Positions 23,981 through 36,968 of a stretch of 64,000 nt of DNA are shown here, piece by piece; position 1 is the stretch's first letter, and every line of letters begins with the position of its first letter. The notes below the pieces were generated by a model that was not told where the DNA came from, ran no database searches, and saw only the letters and a list, made by a program, of their open reading frames with translations. Source of the DNA: Selaginella moellendorffii (taxonomy: Eukaryota > Streptophyta > Lycopodiopsida > Selaginellales > Selaginellaceae); assembly GCF_000143415.4 (NCBI RefSeq), contig NW_003314313.1:422369-486368 (forward strand), given 5' to 3'. Position numbers and translations under genes: made by a program.

Positions 23981-26900
23981 ATGGCCGAGCTCGCAGAACG
24001 GCGATTGTGCGAGGAGCCGAATCCGCGCAGGTAACGAAGATGGATTTCCCATCAATGCAGCTGAAAAATCTTGTTTCTTAGCTATCAAACATTTCTATTC
24101 GAGAAAACGCTGGCAATGAACACGATCGTGTGCCTGGAAACTGGGTGTGGCAAAACGATGATCGCCGTGCTTCTCATTCGCTCGCTTTCTCACTTATTTC
24201 GCAAGCCAGAGAAAGGGATTTGCGTGTTTTTGGCCCCAACAGTGAGCCTTTGCGAGCAGGTTAGCATCTTGCTTGCTATCGTGCTAGTATTTTGGACTTT
24301 TTATATGGTTGGCAGCAAGCCGAGGTCATTGAGCGCTACACTGACCTTTACGTTGGTACTTACGTCGGTGGAACTTCCACCATGGATGTTCATTGGTGGA
24401 CAACGCATCTTCAAAAGCAAGAGGTTCTTTCTTTCTATTAACTTTGGCTTTACTCTTCTTGCGTGGAACCTACAGGTTTTTGTCATGACTCCTGCGATTC
24501 TGCTGGACAACCTTCGCCATCGATTTTTTAATCCGGATCATGTTGAGCTGCTAATTTTTGACGAATGTCATCACTGTGCCAAGGGGCATCCTTATGCGAA
24601 TATCATGAGCGTAAGTGCTTTCTTTTGCTTCGTTTTCTGATAGTGTTACTGCATTCACAGGAGTTTTATCACAAGCCTGAAGCTAAGTGTCCGAGAATAT
24701 TGGGCATGACGGCGTCACCCATTGTTGGAAAAGGTATGAGGATGTTGTGTGCATGAACCTCACCTGCATTTACAGGCAAGACGTGGAGCGGTCCACAAGC
24801 TTTCAAAGAAAGTTTTGATTGCCTTGAAACTATGCTACGCTCAAAGGTTGTTGTCTATCTAAAGTCTCATTTGATGGACCCGCTGGTCTTTTGTCACAGA
24901 TTATCACTTTCGCAGATAAAGAGCTAACTAGCTTTTTACCGTCATCTGATATGAAAATCAAGGAGCACTTGCCAGACACGAAAGGCAAGCATCGTACAAC
25001 GGACATCGACAATCGTTTCGAGGTCAACTGAAAGAATTAGCTTGTTATTGTTTAACACATGTTGCACATTTCAGAACTTAACCAGAGAATTTCGACTTCC
25101 AGAAGAAAGGCAAGCTGTAAATAAGATATACAACACTCTGAACTACTGTCTCTTTGAGTTGGGCCTCTTCTCTGCAAGAAAGGTTGGGCTAAACAATTTG
25201 GGAACCTACGAAATCTCGTATTACAGGCGGCAGAGATTATGCTCGCTGGCTGTGACGGAAAAGGACGTGATGCGGAAGCCGCATTCTTGAGGCGTGTGCT
25301 AAACATTCTGGAAGAGAAAGCGATTTTGGACGGTAACATATAGTAAGTTTTAACTGACAAGTGCGTTCTTGGACAGGTACTGCAGATGATCAAATCCGTG
25401 CCATTTCTTCTAAAGTCCAACTTTTACTGGATGTGCTTGATGAGTACAAGTGAGACATAATTTTCCCCAATCACACTACTAACTGTTACGGCTTTGTTAT
25501 GCAGGTCTGCCCAAGATCTTCGTTGTATTGTGTTTGTTGAGAGAGTGATTGCAGCCAAGGTTTTGACTCTGCTTTTGAACTCTCGTCCCTACGTTAGAGC
25601 ACAGTGTGTAGCAAGTCACAGAAATAAGTTGAAGGGCTTAACTCTGGCAACTCAGAGAAACTCATTGGAAGACTTTCGTGCTGGAAAGGTGAAAATCGAG
25701 TTTGTCTGATTTCTCTGATTTCTCTTATGCAACAATGCTATATAACTGTTCATTACAGGCTAATGTCATTGTGGCGACTAATGTTGCTGAAGAAGGCCTT
25801 GATATTCAAAGCTGTTCTCTTGTTATACGATTCAACATGCCTAAAACCGAGCGTAGCAGTATTCAGTCAAGGGGCCGTGCACGTAAACAAGGATCTGACT
25901 ACGTTATTCTGATGGAATCGTGAGCCTACTTTCTTTCAATTCCGGTTATCTCACCTGTTTTCCTCCAGTGGGAACCTCAACGAGGAAAAACTCTTACATG
26001 CAATACTAGAAGGGGAAAAGTTGATGCATGAGCAGCTACATACTGTTCAGGATACCTATGACCATCAACTTTTTTATCGCCAGAAAGATGCCTATCATGT
26101 TGAGTCCACGGGTGCGGTCGTGAACATCGATTCAAGTGTTTCGTTACTCCACCAATACTGCTCGACACTTGGGTAACTCTTTTATATACCGTTTCATTCT
26201 CGTTTAAGTGTAGCATTTATAGGAATGACGCACATCCGAATTTTCAGTTCTACAAGGGTGAAGACGGGGGAACAACTTGTAACGTGACACTTCCTGATAT
26301 CTGCACCGTCAAATACATCAAAGGCAAAAGATGTGCAACGGAGGAAATCGCAAGAAAGGCTGCATGCCTGGAAGCCTGTCGAAAGCTACACATGGCTGGG
26401 GCACTATCGGATAATTTGCGTCCAGTTCGGGCTACTAATATCTCCAAAAGTGTCTCAATTACCTCAGGTGTGTTCAATCTCCTATCATTTTCTTAATGTA
26501 ATCACGTTATATCACATTCAGATGACATGGATATGTACGAGACGATCATACCTGATGTTTTACAAGGAAAGTTGGGTGTGTTTTCTGAGAATCTGACCTT
26601 CCACACCTACGTGCTTTCCTTTAGCTCCAGTGACGACAGGTTATCCTATCGTAATTTTGCACTGTTCTTGTCATCAAAGCTAGATGCCAGCGTCGAAGTT
26701 GAACGCTTCGAACTGAATTTGGGACGTGGAAGAAATGTTGTGGTTCAGCTAGGCTCCGTGCAAAATATCATCTTAGACAGTGACAACGTAAGTTTTGTCG
26801 CTTCTGTGTATTATGTTTTGACTTATGCTCCGATTTTCAAGATTGCTGCCGTAAATCGGTTCTACGAAATAGTTTTTCCTATCCTATGGCAACGACGACT

Positions 26901-29725
26901 ACCTCCAATCCATCTCCAGCAATACTTACTTCTGCCACTGCTTCCTGGCAAGATAGATGTAGACTGGAAATGCGTTCAGTCTCTCACACCTCCATCAATA
27001 GTCTCAGACAACGATGACAAAAGTGTTTTACATTTTGCAAACTATTCGCTGCGAGCTACAGATATCAAAGGAGGACTGATTCTTACAAAGCATACCAATG
27101 AACCAGTTTTTTATTCTCTTTTGGGTGTTCTTAAGGAAACAACCGCGCAAAGCCCGTTTTCCAATCCCAAATATATTACTTATTCCGACTACTTCTTGAA
27201 AAGGTAAGATTTGTGAGTTCCTTCTTCGTTTCTGATTGTGAGGAGCGACATACAGGCATAATATGAAACTGCAATATCCAGCCCAACCCCTTCTGAAAGT
27301 GAAGATGCTTGGCGATGTGCAAAACTATTTACTGCCACGTTCAACAGACATGCCTGGCAGGTCGCATAGGAAATCGACTATTGAGCTGCCGCCCGAGCTT
27401 TGCATTCTCTTAGAACCAGAACTTGACTACTCCGTTGTGGCGTCCGTAATGGTGCTTCCTTCCGTTATCTACCGGCTAGAATGTCTAAGTTCTGCTGCAC
27501 AGCTGACGAAACTCGTGGGCATTCACATGTCTACAACCATGGTAAAATGCTGTTCGCGTTCATATTTTTATTGTGTTCATTTTTCTTTTTCCCCTGCAGA
27601 TGTTGATGGCACTGACTTCTGCAAGCTGTAATGAAGGCTTTTCTCTCGAGAGACTCGAGTTTTTAGGCGATTCATTCCTCAAATTTGCACTGAGCTTGCA
27701 CTTGGTCTCTGAATATCCGGAACAACAAGAAGGCTTTCTTTCACAAAAGCGTCAAGAGCAGATCTCTAACAGCAATTTGCACAGGCTTGGTGTACAAAGA
27801 GGATTGGTGGTAAGCATGCAATAATATGTTTCTAGTCTCTTAAACAGAACTTACAGACGTACATGAGAGACGGGCAGTTTGAGCCGAAGGATTGGATTGC
27901 ACCGGTCCCTTGCTCTTCTTTGGCCAGTCACGAAAAGCTTTTAGGACGGAAGTTATGTGACAAAGGTCATCGTTGGCTGCGAAGAAAATCGGTTGCAGAT
28001 GTAATGGAGGCCATCATCGGTGCATACATTACTGAAAACTCCGCTGATGCTGCCTATCACTTCATGACCTGGGCAGGATTTAAGCTGGTTGACAGGTGTT
28101 TAGTACCTGTGTTCTCATGCCAAGCTTCTGAAGTTGACGATATCTGCAATCTGGAAAAGATAATCGGCTATACCTTTCGGAACAAATGCTTCCTTGTTGA
28201 AGCGTTCACTCATGCTTCTTCCAGCGTTCGATCGTATCAGGTAAACAAGTAACTTTTGGAGCTGGACTAACACTGCTTAGTTGTCAGCGGCTGGAGTATT
28301 TAGGCGATGCTGTCCTGGATTACCTCATTGTTCTTCATCTTTATGCGAGCTATCCCAGCTTGCAACCGGGACTTCTCAATGATCTCAAGGTTGCTACAGT
28401 GAACAATGTTTGGTTCGCTTTCGTTGCTGTGCGCCACAACTTTCACAAGTATCTGCGTCACAAGCTTAAAGAGATTGACGAGTATCTTCTGAACAAAAAT
28501 GTGCAATGTTTCGAGGATTGGCAGCTTGAGCAACCGCCAAAGGTCAGTCTCTGAGCTTTAAAAGTTTGTCCTCCTCTTGACGCTTGTCTCTTTTTCTTTT
28601 GCAGTGTCTCAGTGATTTAGTGGAATCTCTCGCGGGAGCTTTGTTATTTGATACGGGTGGTAATCTGGAACTAGTGTGGAGCGTATTGGAGCCCCTTCTG
28701 CGCCCGGTTGCCAGTCCCGAGACCTTGGCACTTCACCCAGTCCGAGAGCTTCAGGAGCTATGCCAGCTGAAAGAAATTTCAGCTCCAAGCTACAACGTTG
28801 GAACTTGCTCGGTGACATTGGCAGACGGAGGCATAGTCACAGGACAAGGCTCCGGAGGAGCAAACAAAAAGCTTCTCAAGAACCAGTCTTCTGCCGATGC
28901 CTTGGGAAAACTGAAGGTAATAACAAGTTATGCTCCGAAAACGTTACAGTTTTTTGTTTATATTCAGGCTTTGGGATTTCAACACCCACGGCACGAACTC
29001 CTTCATGCTATTCGGGCCGAGACACACATAGAGGCCTCAACGGTCATCATAAACAACGGTTTGAACTTCAGTGTCCCCGTCGTTACACAGTGCATGGAAT
29101 CGGAGCTTGCATCCTTCGTACCACCAATGTCGAGCTCGAGTTCTTCTACAGAATCGGATCTATTTCGGCAGCAAAGTCTTCCAGACCATGACTTGCCTTC
29201 CGATTTAGAACTTGTCGACACTGAACACGAGTCAGATGTTCTAGCAGCATCACTTGCGGAAGAGTTTGGTCTCGACGATGATCTCCTCGAGAAGCTTTGC
29301 AGTGCTACAGCTTCGTCTACTGTTCCTCCTAGACACGGTAAAAGCTATTTCATGTTTCTATCCTTACGATTTGTGTTTTCTTTCCAGAAGGTGGTGGCAG
29401 TGATTCTTTTGTTGCTGGAGCTCCACGAGCAGAGCTTCAAATTCTCTGCCAAAAGAGACGGTGGTCGGATCCCGAGTACATTATTTGCGAGGAGAGTGGT
29501 CCTCCGCACAAGAAACAGTAAGAAAAGAAAAGAAAAGAATGAAACTCCTAATCCTGCTGATTGTTGTTTTTTTTTTCATCTTGTAGCTTTGCTTTGGCTG
29601 TGACAATCAGTCTTCCAATCGATGGACCCGTGACATTTTATGGAGAGCCCCAGCGAGACATGAAGCGGGCCAAAGACTCGGCAGCCAACGCCGCCATCGC
29701 TTATTTGAAAAAGCTCCTTTCATGA
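23981..29725 (+). CDS. DCL: Dicer-like protein, full length (block 1)
   Basis: A 24-exon model assembles to 4533 nt (1510 aa) with every phase matching. Domains in order: DExH helicase with Walker A ETGCGKT (37-43) and DECHH (141-145); helicase C-terminal part with EEGLDIQ and SIQSRGRARK (to about 456); Dicer-dimerisation/DUF283 (about 525-607); platform/PAZ (about 608-880); RNase IIIa with ERLEFLGD (Glu931, Asp935) and DVMEAIIGA (Asp1029, Glu1032); RNase IIIb with RLEYLGD (Glu1112, Asp1116) and SDLVESLAGA (Asp1198, Glu1201); and two C-terminal dsRBD-like segments. All eight metal-binding acidic residues are present, so both cleavage centres should work. It processes long dsRNA to small RNAs. 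Helicase motifs look like the DCL2/DCL4 group, but I do not assign a class. It starts 83 bp after gene D and heads a triplicated block. Confidence 0.92.
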
Positions 29726-29879
29726 TTTCTTGCGGCATCATCCAGTGGCTACAAGGTGAGACGAAAATACTTCTAGATGACTATATGGCTGATTTTCTCT
29801 TCTTCTTTCTCCCTTGGAGTTGGATGTGGCCTCGTTTGATACAATCTAGTGATCACGTCCTCCGGTAAGCTAATCTTTC
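29726..29879 (+). pseudogene. Extra NSUN exon relic between DCL and NSUN (block 1)
   Basis: GATACAATCTAGTGATCACG followed by a GGTAAGC donor-like sequence and CATCGCAATGAG resembles exon 3 and its following intron in the intact NSUN gene (55924-56050), with a deletion. The relic precedes the NSUN pseudogene itself and recurs in block 2. Confidence 0.45.
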
Positions 29880-31035
29880 ATCGCAATGAGTTTAATGAGT
29901 TACGTTCTTGCAAAGACGAAGGCGCCACTGCTGTTGCTACAAATCTTCTTCCCCTGCCTCCGGAGTTCTTGGATTTTCTTCTCGGGCAGATTGTGGATCC
30001 GCGCGTCTACCACGCGGCTCAAACGCTGCGTTACTTCAGGTACTAGAACTCGGGATTCCTTTTCTTTGTTTAATTGGATTGCCAGAGTAAAGCCGCGGGG
30101 AGTTAGCGAAAGAACTTGGGATCAAAATCGAGCCTGTTTCTTGGCTATGTTTCCAGTGTTTTCACTGGCATCGTCCAGGGCCTACAAGTCTGGAAAGGTG
30201 AGAAAATATGAAAAATAAAATAAAAAAATCGAGAACTCTTGTTTGTTTCATTTTCGACAGATTTACGGTATGGATGCGGCCTCCGGGGCTGCTGTTGCAG
30301 CACCTGATATACAATCCGGTGATCACGTGCGCAGCTCCTGGTAAGCGAAGCTTTCATTGCAGTTTATGGGAGTTCTTTCAACTTGAGGTTTTGGTGTGGG
30401 GGCTGGAATACTAACAGGAGTTGATATTTCTCGCCATCGCCTAGCAGCCTGTCGGACCATGCTCCAAAAGTATGAGTTCGGTAGCCGAGCGAGGCTTTTC
30501 CTTTTCCGACGGGACGACGTTCTCCATCCTGCCAGCAAAAAAAGCACTGCAATCCAGTGTCCTTGAGAGACAACCACGTACGTATTCGCTCCTGTTCTTT
30601 CTTACAAGTGAAACTTTGTGCTTGCGTCTTCAGATCAGTCCTGTTCTTATCTCTTGAAGGGAGATTGGAGACCGCCTAAAGCTGTCTCTCAAGAAAAGGC
30701 GAAGGCGGCAGTGGCTCTGGGATTGTAGGAAGAGAATTGCGGAGTTTCCTTGCACCAGGCACGGCCGATGCCGCTCTTGTCGATGGCTACAGGTGAGTTC
30801 TTAAGCAGTTTCTTCTTGCAACGCATCCTTCCTGATGCGGGTTAAGCTACACACTTCTTTTGTTTCGTTTCTCTTGTGATTTGAGGGCTATATGTTGCAG
30901 AGGTGAGACAGATCAAATCTGCCATGTCCTGGCCATGCACAATGACCGGCTTGCTTGCGCGTTTCCAACACCAAACGCCAGTTTGTCGCTAAAATCACCA
31001 AGGAACGAATGCCATACGAGCAAATCTTTATGATC
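29880..31035 (+). pseudogene. NSUN-type RNA cytosine-C5 methyltransferase pseudogene (block 1)
   Basis: It is homologous to the intact gene at 55466-57214. It keeps LLPLPPEFLDFLLGQ, the YGMDAASGAAVAA-like exon 3 and the end of the last exon (ITKERMPYEQI). It has lost the original start, 17 bp in exon 2, the middle of the SAM-binding part, the exon with the catalytic VDAEC motif, and most of the exon before the terminal one. It is clearly non-functional. Confidence 0.8.
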
Positions 31036-31196
31036 AGAATCTCGCACTTCTCTACCTTCGCGAGTGTACAGTGCCCCTATGTCCAAAATGGACAGTAAAG
31101 CCCGAGCACACTCTTCAAGAAAGACGAAAATTACGCGTATGGTTGTAAGATCCGCTGCTAATACTAAGGTCAGCTTTGATAATTGTCGTTTCACAA

Positions 31197-31443
31197 TGTC
31201 AGGGTGGTGTCGTGTGTTCTCGTCGTTTGCATTTTCACGAGCTTTCCGGTCGATCTAGGAGACACCTTACAGCGCTCTACATTCCCAACCATAGGCGGGA
31301 CAAGTTTTAGGAGCCTTGATCGTCCTCGACACATACGAACCCACTATCTGATTCGGCAATCTCGAGCCCATTGTGATCACTGCTGAGGGACTAACCATCA
31401 AAGCGCGTACCTGTGACGAGTTGACGAGCTTATCTCTTGGATA
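31197..31443 (-). pseudogene. 3' fragment of LisH gene (block 1 copy)
   Basis: This matches the 3' end of the LisH gene (57420-57745): the shared TCACAATGTCAGGGTGG, then ATCTGATTCGGCAATCTCG and GAGCTTATCTCTTGGAT. Only exon 5 and the end of exon 4 are present; it stops where the next block begins. It marks the right edge of duplication block 1. Confidence 0.75.
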
Positions 31444-31791
31444 GATGCTCTCTCATGAATTTAATAAGGAAAAGATGATAACGGTATCATGGATGTTTCA
31501 TACGCAGCTTCGATCTGTCAGAATCTACGACATTAGGGTCCTAGGGTTTCACTGTTTCGTCCAGCTTCAATCGGCTCAGATCAATCGACTCAAGCTCCAA
31601 ACGTAGCCGAATCTGCGCAGGTAACGAAGATCGATTTTCTATCATTAATGTAGCTGGAAAATCTTAGCTATCAGACATTTCTATTCGAGAAAATTGTGTG
31701 ACTGGAAGCTTGTCGAAAGCTACACACGACTGGGTTTCTATCAGATAAATTACATCCAGTTCCTCCTACTAGGATCTCCAATACTGCCTCA
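31444..31791 (+). pseudogene. 5' remnant of DCL block 2 with helicase deletion junction
   Basis: The region carries DCL promoter/leader sequence (CCAGCTTCAATCGGCTC), the end of exon 1 without its ATG (GAATCTGCGCAG|gtaacgaaga) and the start of exon 2 (CATTTCTATTCGAGAAAA). It then jumps directly to sequence of exon 14 (GGAAGC.TGTCGAAAGCTAC). Everything between, about 2.2 kb of block-1 sequence encoding the whole helicase, is missing. A TGA sits in the old frame just after the junction. Confidence 0.75.
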
Positions 31792-34700
31792 ATGACTTCA
31801 GGTGTGTTGAATCCACTAACGTTTTCTTGAAGTAATCACACTATATTAGATTCAGATGACATGGATATGTATGAGACGATCATACCTGATGTTTTCCAAG
31901 GACAGTTGGGTGTGTTTTCTGAAAATCTGACCTTCCACACCTACGTGCTTTCCTTTAGCTCCAGTGACGACAGGTTCTCCTATCGTAACTTTGCGCTGTT
32001 CTTGTCATCAAAGCTGGATGCCTCCCTCGAAAATGAAACCTTCGAACTGGATTTGGGACGTGGAAGAAATGTTGTGGTTCGGCTTGGCTCGATGCAAAAT
32101 ATCAGCTTAGACAGTGACAAGGTAAGGATTTTGTCGCTTTTGTGGATAATGTTTTGACTTATGCTCTGCTTTTCAAGGTTGCTGCCGTAAATCAGTTCTA
32201 CGAAAATGTTTTCGCTACTTTATGGCGACGATGGCCTCATCTCCAGCCATACTTCCTTCTGCCGCTGCTTCCTGGAAAGATAAATGTTTTGGATGTGGAC
32301 TGGAATTGCGTTCAGTCTCTCACACCTCCATCAATGGTCTCAGACAGCGATGACAAAAGTGTTTTACATTTTGCGAACTATTCGCTGCGAGCTACAGATA
32401 TCAAAGGAGGATTGATTCTTACAAAGCATACCAATGAACCAGTTTTTCATTCTCTTTTGGGTGTTCTTAAAGAAACAACCGCGCAAAGCCCGTTTTCCAA
32501 TCCCAAATATAGTACTTATTCCGACTACTTCTTGAAAAGGTAAGATTTGTGAGTTCCTTCTTCGTTTCTGATTGTGAGGAGCGACTTATAGGCATAATAT
32601 GAAACTGCAATATCCAGCCCAACCCCTTCTGAAAGTGAAGATGCTTGGCGATGTGCAAAACTATTTACTGCCACGTTCAACAGACATGCCTGGCACGTCG
32701 CATAGGAAATCGACTATTGAGCTGCCGCCCGAGCTTTGCATTCTCTTAGAACCAGAACTTGACTACTCCGTTGTGGCGTCCGTAATGGTGCTTCCTTCCG
32801 TTATCTACCGGCTAGAATGTCTAAGTGCTGCTGCACAGCTGACGAAACTCGTGGGCATCCACATCTCTACAACCATGGTAAAATGCTGTTCGCGTTCATA
32901 TTTTTATTGTTTTCATTTTTCTTTTTTCCCTGCAGATGTTGATGGCACTGACTTCTGCAAGCTGTAATGAAGGCTTTTCTCTCGAGAGACTCGAGTTTTT
33001 AGGCGATTCATTCCTCAAATTTGCACTGAGCTTGCACTTGGTCTCTGAATATCCGGAAGAACAAGAAGGCTTTCTTACTCAAAAGCGTCAAGAGCAGATC
33101 TCTAACAGCAATTTGCACAGGTTTGGTGTACAAAGAGGATTGGTGGTAAGCATGCAATAATATGTTTCTAGTCTCTTAAACAGAACTTACAGACGTACAT
33201 GAGAGACGGGCAGTTTGAGCCGAAGGATTGGATTGCACCGGTCCCTTGCTCTTCTTTGGCCAGTCACGAAAAGCTTTTAGGACGGAAGTTCTGTGACAAA
33301 GGTCATCGTTGGCTGCGAAGAAAATCGGTTGCAGATGTAATGGAGGCCATCATCGGTGCATACATTACTGACAACTCCGCTGATGCTGCCTATCACTTCA
33401 TGACCTGGGCAGGATTTAAGCTGGTTGACAGGTGTTTAGTACCTGTGTTCTCATGCCAAGCTTCTGAAGTTGACGATATCTGCAATCTGGAAAAGATAAT
33501 CGGCTATACCTTTCGGAACAAATGCTTCCTTGTTGAAGCGTTCACTCATGCTTCTTCCAGCGTTCAATCGTATCAGGTAAACAAGTAACTTTTGGAGCTG
33601 GACTAACACTGGTTAGTTGTCAGCGGCTGGAGTATTTAGGCGATGCTGTCCTGGATTACCTTATTGTTCTTCATCTTTATGCTAGCTATCCCAGCTTGCA
33701 ACCGGGACTTCTCAGTGATCTCAAGGCTGCTACAGTAAACAACGTTTGGTTCGCTTTCGTTGCTGTGCGCCACAACTTTCACAAGTATCTGCGTCACAAC
33801 CATAAGAAAGAGATTGACGAGTATCTTCTGAACAAAAATGTGCAATGTTTCTTGGACTGGCAGCTTGAGCAACCGCCAAAGGTCAGTCTCTGAGCTTTTA
33901 AAGTTTGTCCTCCTCTTGACGCTTGTCTCTTTTTCTTTTGCAGTGTCTCAGTGATTTAGTGGAATCTCTCGCGGGAGCTTTGTTATTTGACACGGGTGGT
34001 AATCTGGAACTAGTGTGGAGCATATTGGAGCCTCTTCTGCGCCCGATTGCCAGTCCCGAGAGCTTGGCACTTCACCCAGTCCGAGAGCTTCAGGAGCTAT
34101 GCCAGCTGAAAGAAATTTCAGCTCCAAGCTACAACGTTGGAACTTGCTCGGTGACATTGGCAGACGGAGGCTTAGTCACAGGACAAGGCTCCGGAGGAGC
34201 AAACAAAAGGCTTCTCAAGAAGCAGTCTTCTGTCGATGCCTTGAAAAGACTGAAGGTAATAACAAGTTCTGCTCCGAAAACGTTACAGTTTTTCTTTTGT
34301 ATTCAGGCTTTGGGATTTCAACATCCACGGCACGAACTCCTTCGTGCTATTCGGGCCGAGACACACATAGAGGCCTCAAAGGTCATCATAAACAACGGTT
34401 TGAACTTCAGTGTCCCCGTCATTAAGTGCATGGAATCGGAGCTTGAACCCTTCGTACCACCAGTGGCGAGCTCGAGTTCTTCTGCAGAATCAGATCTATC
34501 TCGGCAGGAAAGTCTTGCTCCAGACCATGACTTGCCTTCCGATTTAGAACCTGGCAACACTGAACACGAGTCAGATGTTCTAGCAGCATCACTTGCGGAA
34601 GAGTTTGGTCTCGACGATGCAACTAGTCATCTCCTCGAGCAGCATTGCAGTGCTACAGCTTCGTCGACTGTTCCTCCTAGACACGGTTAAAGCTACTTCA

Positions 34701-35066
34701 TGTTTCTTTCCTTAAGATTTGTTTTTGCTTTCCAGAGGGTGGTGGCATTGATTCTTACATTGTTGGAGCTCCAAGAGCAGAGCTTCAAATTCTCTGTCAG
34801 AAGCGACGGTGGTCGGATCCCGAGTACATTATTTCGGAGGAGACTGGTCCTCCTCACATGAGACAGTAAGAAAAGAACAGTATGAAACTCGTAATCCTGC
34901 TCATTGATGATTTTCTTCGTCTTGTAGATACATTTTGGCTGTGAAAATCAGTCTTCCAATCCATGGACCCGTGACATTTTATGGAGAGCCCCAGCGAGAT
35001 GTAAAGCGTGCCAAAGACTCGGCAGCCAACGCCGCCATCGCTTATTTTAAAACGCTCCTTTTATGA
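31792..35066 (+). CDS. DCL: Helicase-less Dicer-like protein (block 2)
   Basis: From an in-frame ATG at 31792 (end of old exon 14), eleven exons join to 2736 nt, 911 aa, with no stop or frame break: 31792-31801, 31856-32121, 32178-32539, 32592-32877, 32936-33145, 33193-33576, 33624-33881, 33944-34255, 34307-34685, 34736-34865, 34928-35066. They encode platform/PAZ, RNase IIIa (ERLEFLGD, DVMEAIIGA), RNase IIIb (RLEYLGD, SDLVESLAGA) and both dsRBD-like parts. Catalytic acids are kept in both centres, and length changes against block 1 are all multiples of three. One donor is weak (CACG|gttaaa at 34686). The helicase and part of DUF283 are gone. Whether it is transcribed is unknown; the old leader and a first donor survive upstream. 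It could also be a recent pseudogene that has not yet decayed. Confidence 0.65.
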
Positions 35067-35141
35067 TGAGTTCAAAGTCGTCAAAGGTAAACGTTTTTTT
35101 TCTTTGTATTCTTTACGGCGATCGATTCATTTCTTTGCGGC

Positions 35142-35278
35142 ATCATCCAGTTACAAGGTGAGACGAAAATACTTCTAGATGACTATATGGCTGAATTTTC
35201 TCTTTTTCTCTCTCCCCTTAGAGTTGGATGTGGCCTCGTTTGATACAATCTGGTGATCGTTAAGCTAAGCTTTCATCG
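35142..35278 (+). pseudogene. Extra NSUN exon relic (block 2)
   Basis: A second occurrence of the degenerate NSUN exon-3-like piece (GATACAATCTGGTGATCG, TTTCATCGCAACGG) between DCL and NSUN, matching the block 1 relic at 29726-29879. Confidence 0.4.
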
Positions 35279-36767
35279 CAACGGTTTAATGAGTTCCGTG
35301 ACAATAGTTTGATCTTTCGTGAGCAATCGCGTGAATTGAGGTAGCGCCAGCCGCCGCGAGCGACCCATTCTCTTGCAAAGACCAAGGCGCCACGCCAAAT
35401 CTTCTTCCCTGCCTCCGGAGTTCGTGGATTTTCTTCTTGGGCAGAATGTGGATCATCGCGTCTACCATACGTCAAACGCTGCCGCTTTACTTCAGGTACT
35501 AGAACTCGGGATTCCTTTCCTTTGCTTGATTGGATTGCCAGAGTAAAGCCGAGTGCCAGTTAGCGAAAGAACTTGGGATCAAATTCGAGCCTGTTTCTTG
35601 GCTACCCGGATTTTTCCAGTGTTCATCCCAAGCGTCACCAGTGCCTACAATTCTGGACAGGTGAGAAAAAATGATACAGAAAAAAGAAAACTTCGAGAAC
35701 TCTTGTTTGTTCTTGTGGTCGACAGATTTACGGTATGGATGTGGCCTCCGGGGCTGCTGTTGCAGCACTTGATGTGATCACGTCCTCGACGTCTGCGCAG
35801 TTCTTGGTAACCGAAGCTTTCATTGCAGTTTATGGGAGTTCTTTCAACTTGTAGGTCCGAAACTATCATGATGGCAGAGGTTTTAGGTGTGGGGGCTGGA
35901 ACGGTAGCCGAGCGAGGGTGTTCCTTGCCGACGGGAGGACGTTCTCCATCCTGGCAGTTAAAAAAGCATAGCAATCCAGTTTCCTTGAGAAACAACCATG
36001 TACGTATTCGATCCTGTTCTTTCTTACAAGTGAAACTTTGTGCTTGCGTCTTCGGACCAGTCCTGTTCTTATCTCTTGATACTCACTGATTGGAGACCTC
36101 CTAAATCGAAAAGGGAGCTGTCTCTCAAGAACTGGCGAAGATGGCAGTGGCTCTGGGATTGTAGGAAGAGAATTGAGGAGTGTCCTTGCACCAGGCACGG
36201 GCTAAGGCTCGCTTTGTGTTGTTTACGAATGCTTGGTGGTTTTCTCCACAGGTGCTCGTGGATGCCGAGTGTACTCACGATGGCTCGCTGAAGCACATCT
36301 GCAAGTTTGAGCAGTGGGGATGGAAAACCTCCGAGAAACGGTTTTTCAACTCGGAACGCATATCTACAATCACTAATCTTCAGGTATCGAGTCATCTAGT
36401 TTCGTGTTGGTCCTTGACATCTTGGAAGTGTAGCTAGCAACGGCTTCAGACTGTTGAAGCAGGGTGGGACACTCGTTTACAGCACTTGCAGTTTGCTTTT
36501 CAGTTCCTTTCCTTCAGGGATTGTAAAACCATGGATCGTCACGATCAAAACGAGGGAGTTCCTAAGCAGTTTCTTGCAACGCGTCCTTCCTGACACTTCT
36601 TTTGCTTCCTTTCTCTTGTGATTTGACACTGGGGCTACGTGTAGAGGTCAGAGAGATAAGTCTGCCAAGTCCTGGCCATGCACAATGACCGGCTTGTGCT
36701 TGCGGGTTTCGCCAGTTCGCTAAAATCACCAAGGAACGAATGCCATACGAGCAAATCTTATAATCAG
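35279..36767 (+). pseudogene. NSUN-type methyltransferase pseudogene (block 2)
   Basis: It is homologous to 55466-57214: exon 1 remnant CCGGAGTTCGTGGATTTTC, exon 2 lacking several bases, exon 3 (TACGGTATGGATGTGGCC), and the catalytic exon with VLVDAECTHDGSLKHI-like coding kept at about 36251-36382. It also keeps the end of the last exon. The exon 4 SAM-binding part is mostly deleted and the penultimate exon is broken, so no complete enzyme is possible. Confidence 0.8.
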
Positions 36768-36968
36768 AACCTCGCAGTCCTCTACCTTAGCGAGACTGCT
36801 AAGGTTCTATTGTTCTAGCTTTAGCATTGTCACCATTGTATGTACTGTGCAGTGCTCTCCAAAATGGACACTAAAGCGCGAGCACTTCGTGGAAGGAACA
36901 CTCTTCAAGAAAGAAGAAAATTACGAGTATGGTTGTAAGAAGACATTTTGTCCACTGCCAACACAAAG

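Noticed and set aside
28676-29191. Alternative-frame ORF over the DCL RNase IIIb/dsRBD exons (also 34015-34425 and 53984-54364)
   Set aside because: It is a shadow of the real DCL frame and is conserved only because the underlying exon is.
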